Source: Paenibacillus taichungensis (GTDB taxonomy: Bacteria; Bacillota; Bacilli; Paenibacillales; Paenibacillaceae). Taken from it: DNA of 64,000 bases. Positions 63,764 through 64,000 of this stretch are shown here, in pieces; the stretch's first letter is position 1, and each line of letters opens with the position of its first letter. The stretch spans positions 620,001 to 684,000 of the forward strand of contig NZ_QEVW01000006.1 in the NCBI RefSeq assembly GCF_003287275.1, given 5' to 3'. The position numbers and the translations under genes are program-made. The notes beneath the pieces were generated by a model. That model made no database searches, was not told the DNA's origin, and saw only the letters and a program-made list of their open reading frames with translations.

Positions 63764-64000
63764 TTACTTTGAACCGGAGAATCCATAATTAAATAACTTT
63801 CGTGTCTCGATAAAACGTCCTTCACGACTATCCGAACCCAGTACAACGGAGATCAGTCGCTTGCCATCTCGCTCAGCCGTTCCAACGAAGTGATAGCCGG
63901 ACTCTTCATCATATCCGGTCTTCAATCCATCGTTGCCATCGTAAGCATAGGGTCCGCCAATAGAGGAAAGCATCCAGTTGGTGTTGCTCAAATACATTCC
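63764..64000 (-). CDS. D-alanyl-D-alanine carboxypeptidase (S11), partial
   Basis: The last 79 or so residues of a penicillin-binding protein 5-type carboxypeptidase lie here; the gene continues past the window edge. The KTG motif is in [20 protein letters not shown], followed by [16 protein letters not shown], both typical of the S11 family. It trims the terminal D-Ala of peptidoglycan stem peptides. The end at FGFSGSK-like NYGFSGSK suggests a form without the long C-terminal anchor domain, as in some DacF-like enzymes of spore formers, but only the end can be seen. Confidence 0.88.
   Translation of the reverse strand, partial: GMYLSNTNWMLSSIGGPYAYDGNDGLKTGYDEESGYHFVGTAERDGKRLISVVLGSDSREGRFIETRKLFNYGFSGSK

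Overview
The window looks like a chromosomal segment of a Paenibacillus-type Firmicute. The evidence is the Bacillales gene block mazG-like/yybS/gdpP/rplI/dnaB - purA - walRK/walH/walI/walJ/htrA - rlmH, Shine-Dalgarno sites close to AGGAGG, several TTG/GTG starts with ideal ribosome binding sites, three S-layer-homology (SLH) anchored surface proteins, and spore-related ATP-grasp and coat-like genes. The identification is inferred from gene content and order only.

Left part (1-23.5 kb), mostly metabolic and regulatory modules: an arabinose unit (araD, ribulokinase-type kinase, divergent araR, AraR boxes in both promoters); an Rrf2 regulator with a nitroreductase and two 22-bp dyads; a secreted leucine-rich-repeat protein; a nucleotidyltransferase; a GNAT acetyltransferase behind a full T-box leader with an apparent isoleucine (ATC) specifier; a Fur-type siderophore ABC transporter operon of four overlapping genes; an orphan KinB-like sensor kinase; a YxjG-like methionine synthase relative; a MerR/short-chain-dehydrogenase operon with a textbook 19-bp-spacer MerR promoter; and a three-gene membrane polysaccharide operon (GT2-GtrA, BcsA-like GT2 with tandem PilZ-like domains, large membrane protein).

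Middle part (23.5-37.15 kb), accessory and partly decayed: spore-type YheC/D ATP-grasp protein, two small coat-like proteins, a DUF4062 protein, an SLH 5'-nucleotidase, a membrane polysaccharide deacetylase with a coiled-coil partner, a YndJ-like membrane protein, a HEAT-repeat protein, and a large DUF11/InlB-repeat/SLH surface protein. Remnants of an epimerase, a DEAD-box helicase and an aldehyde dehydrogenase lie between them. The right edge coincides with a 29-bp tRNA/tmRNA 3'-end-like sequence next to rlmH, which suggests an old integration boundary.

Right part (37.17-64 kb), mostly core: rlmH, a 55-residue CxxH/CxxC protein, a lipoprotein, HtrA-like protease, the WalRK cell-wall control operon, a G5/LysM/M23 peptidase, purA with paired PurBoxes, dnaB-rplI-gdpP-yybS-mazG-like, CBS protein, LytR-CpsA-Psr enzyme, an MFS drug exporter, an SLH-anchored S9 peptidase and the end of a D-alanyl-D-alanine carboxypeptidase. 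All but one small gene here run on the minus strand.

Two kinds of dispersed repeat stand out: a 166-bp MITE-like element fused to the 3' end of the kinase gene, and a roughly 55-bp repeat present three times, once inside the walRK operon between walH and walI.
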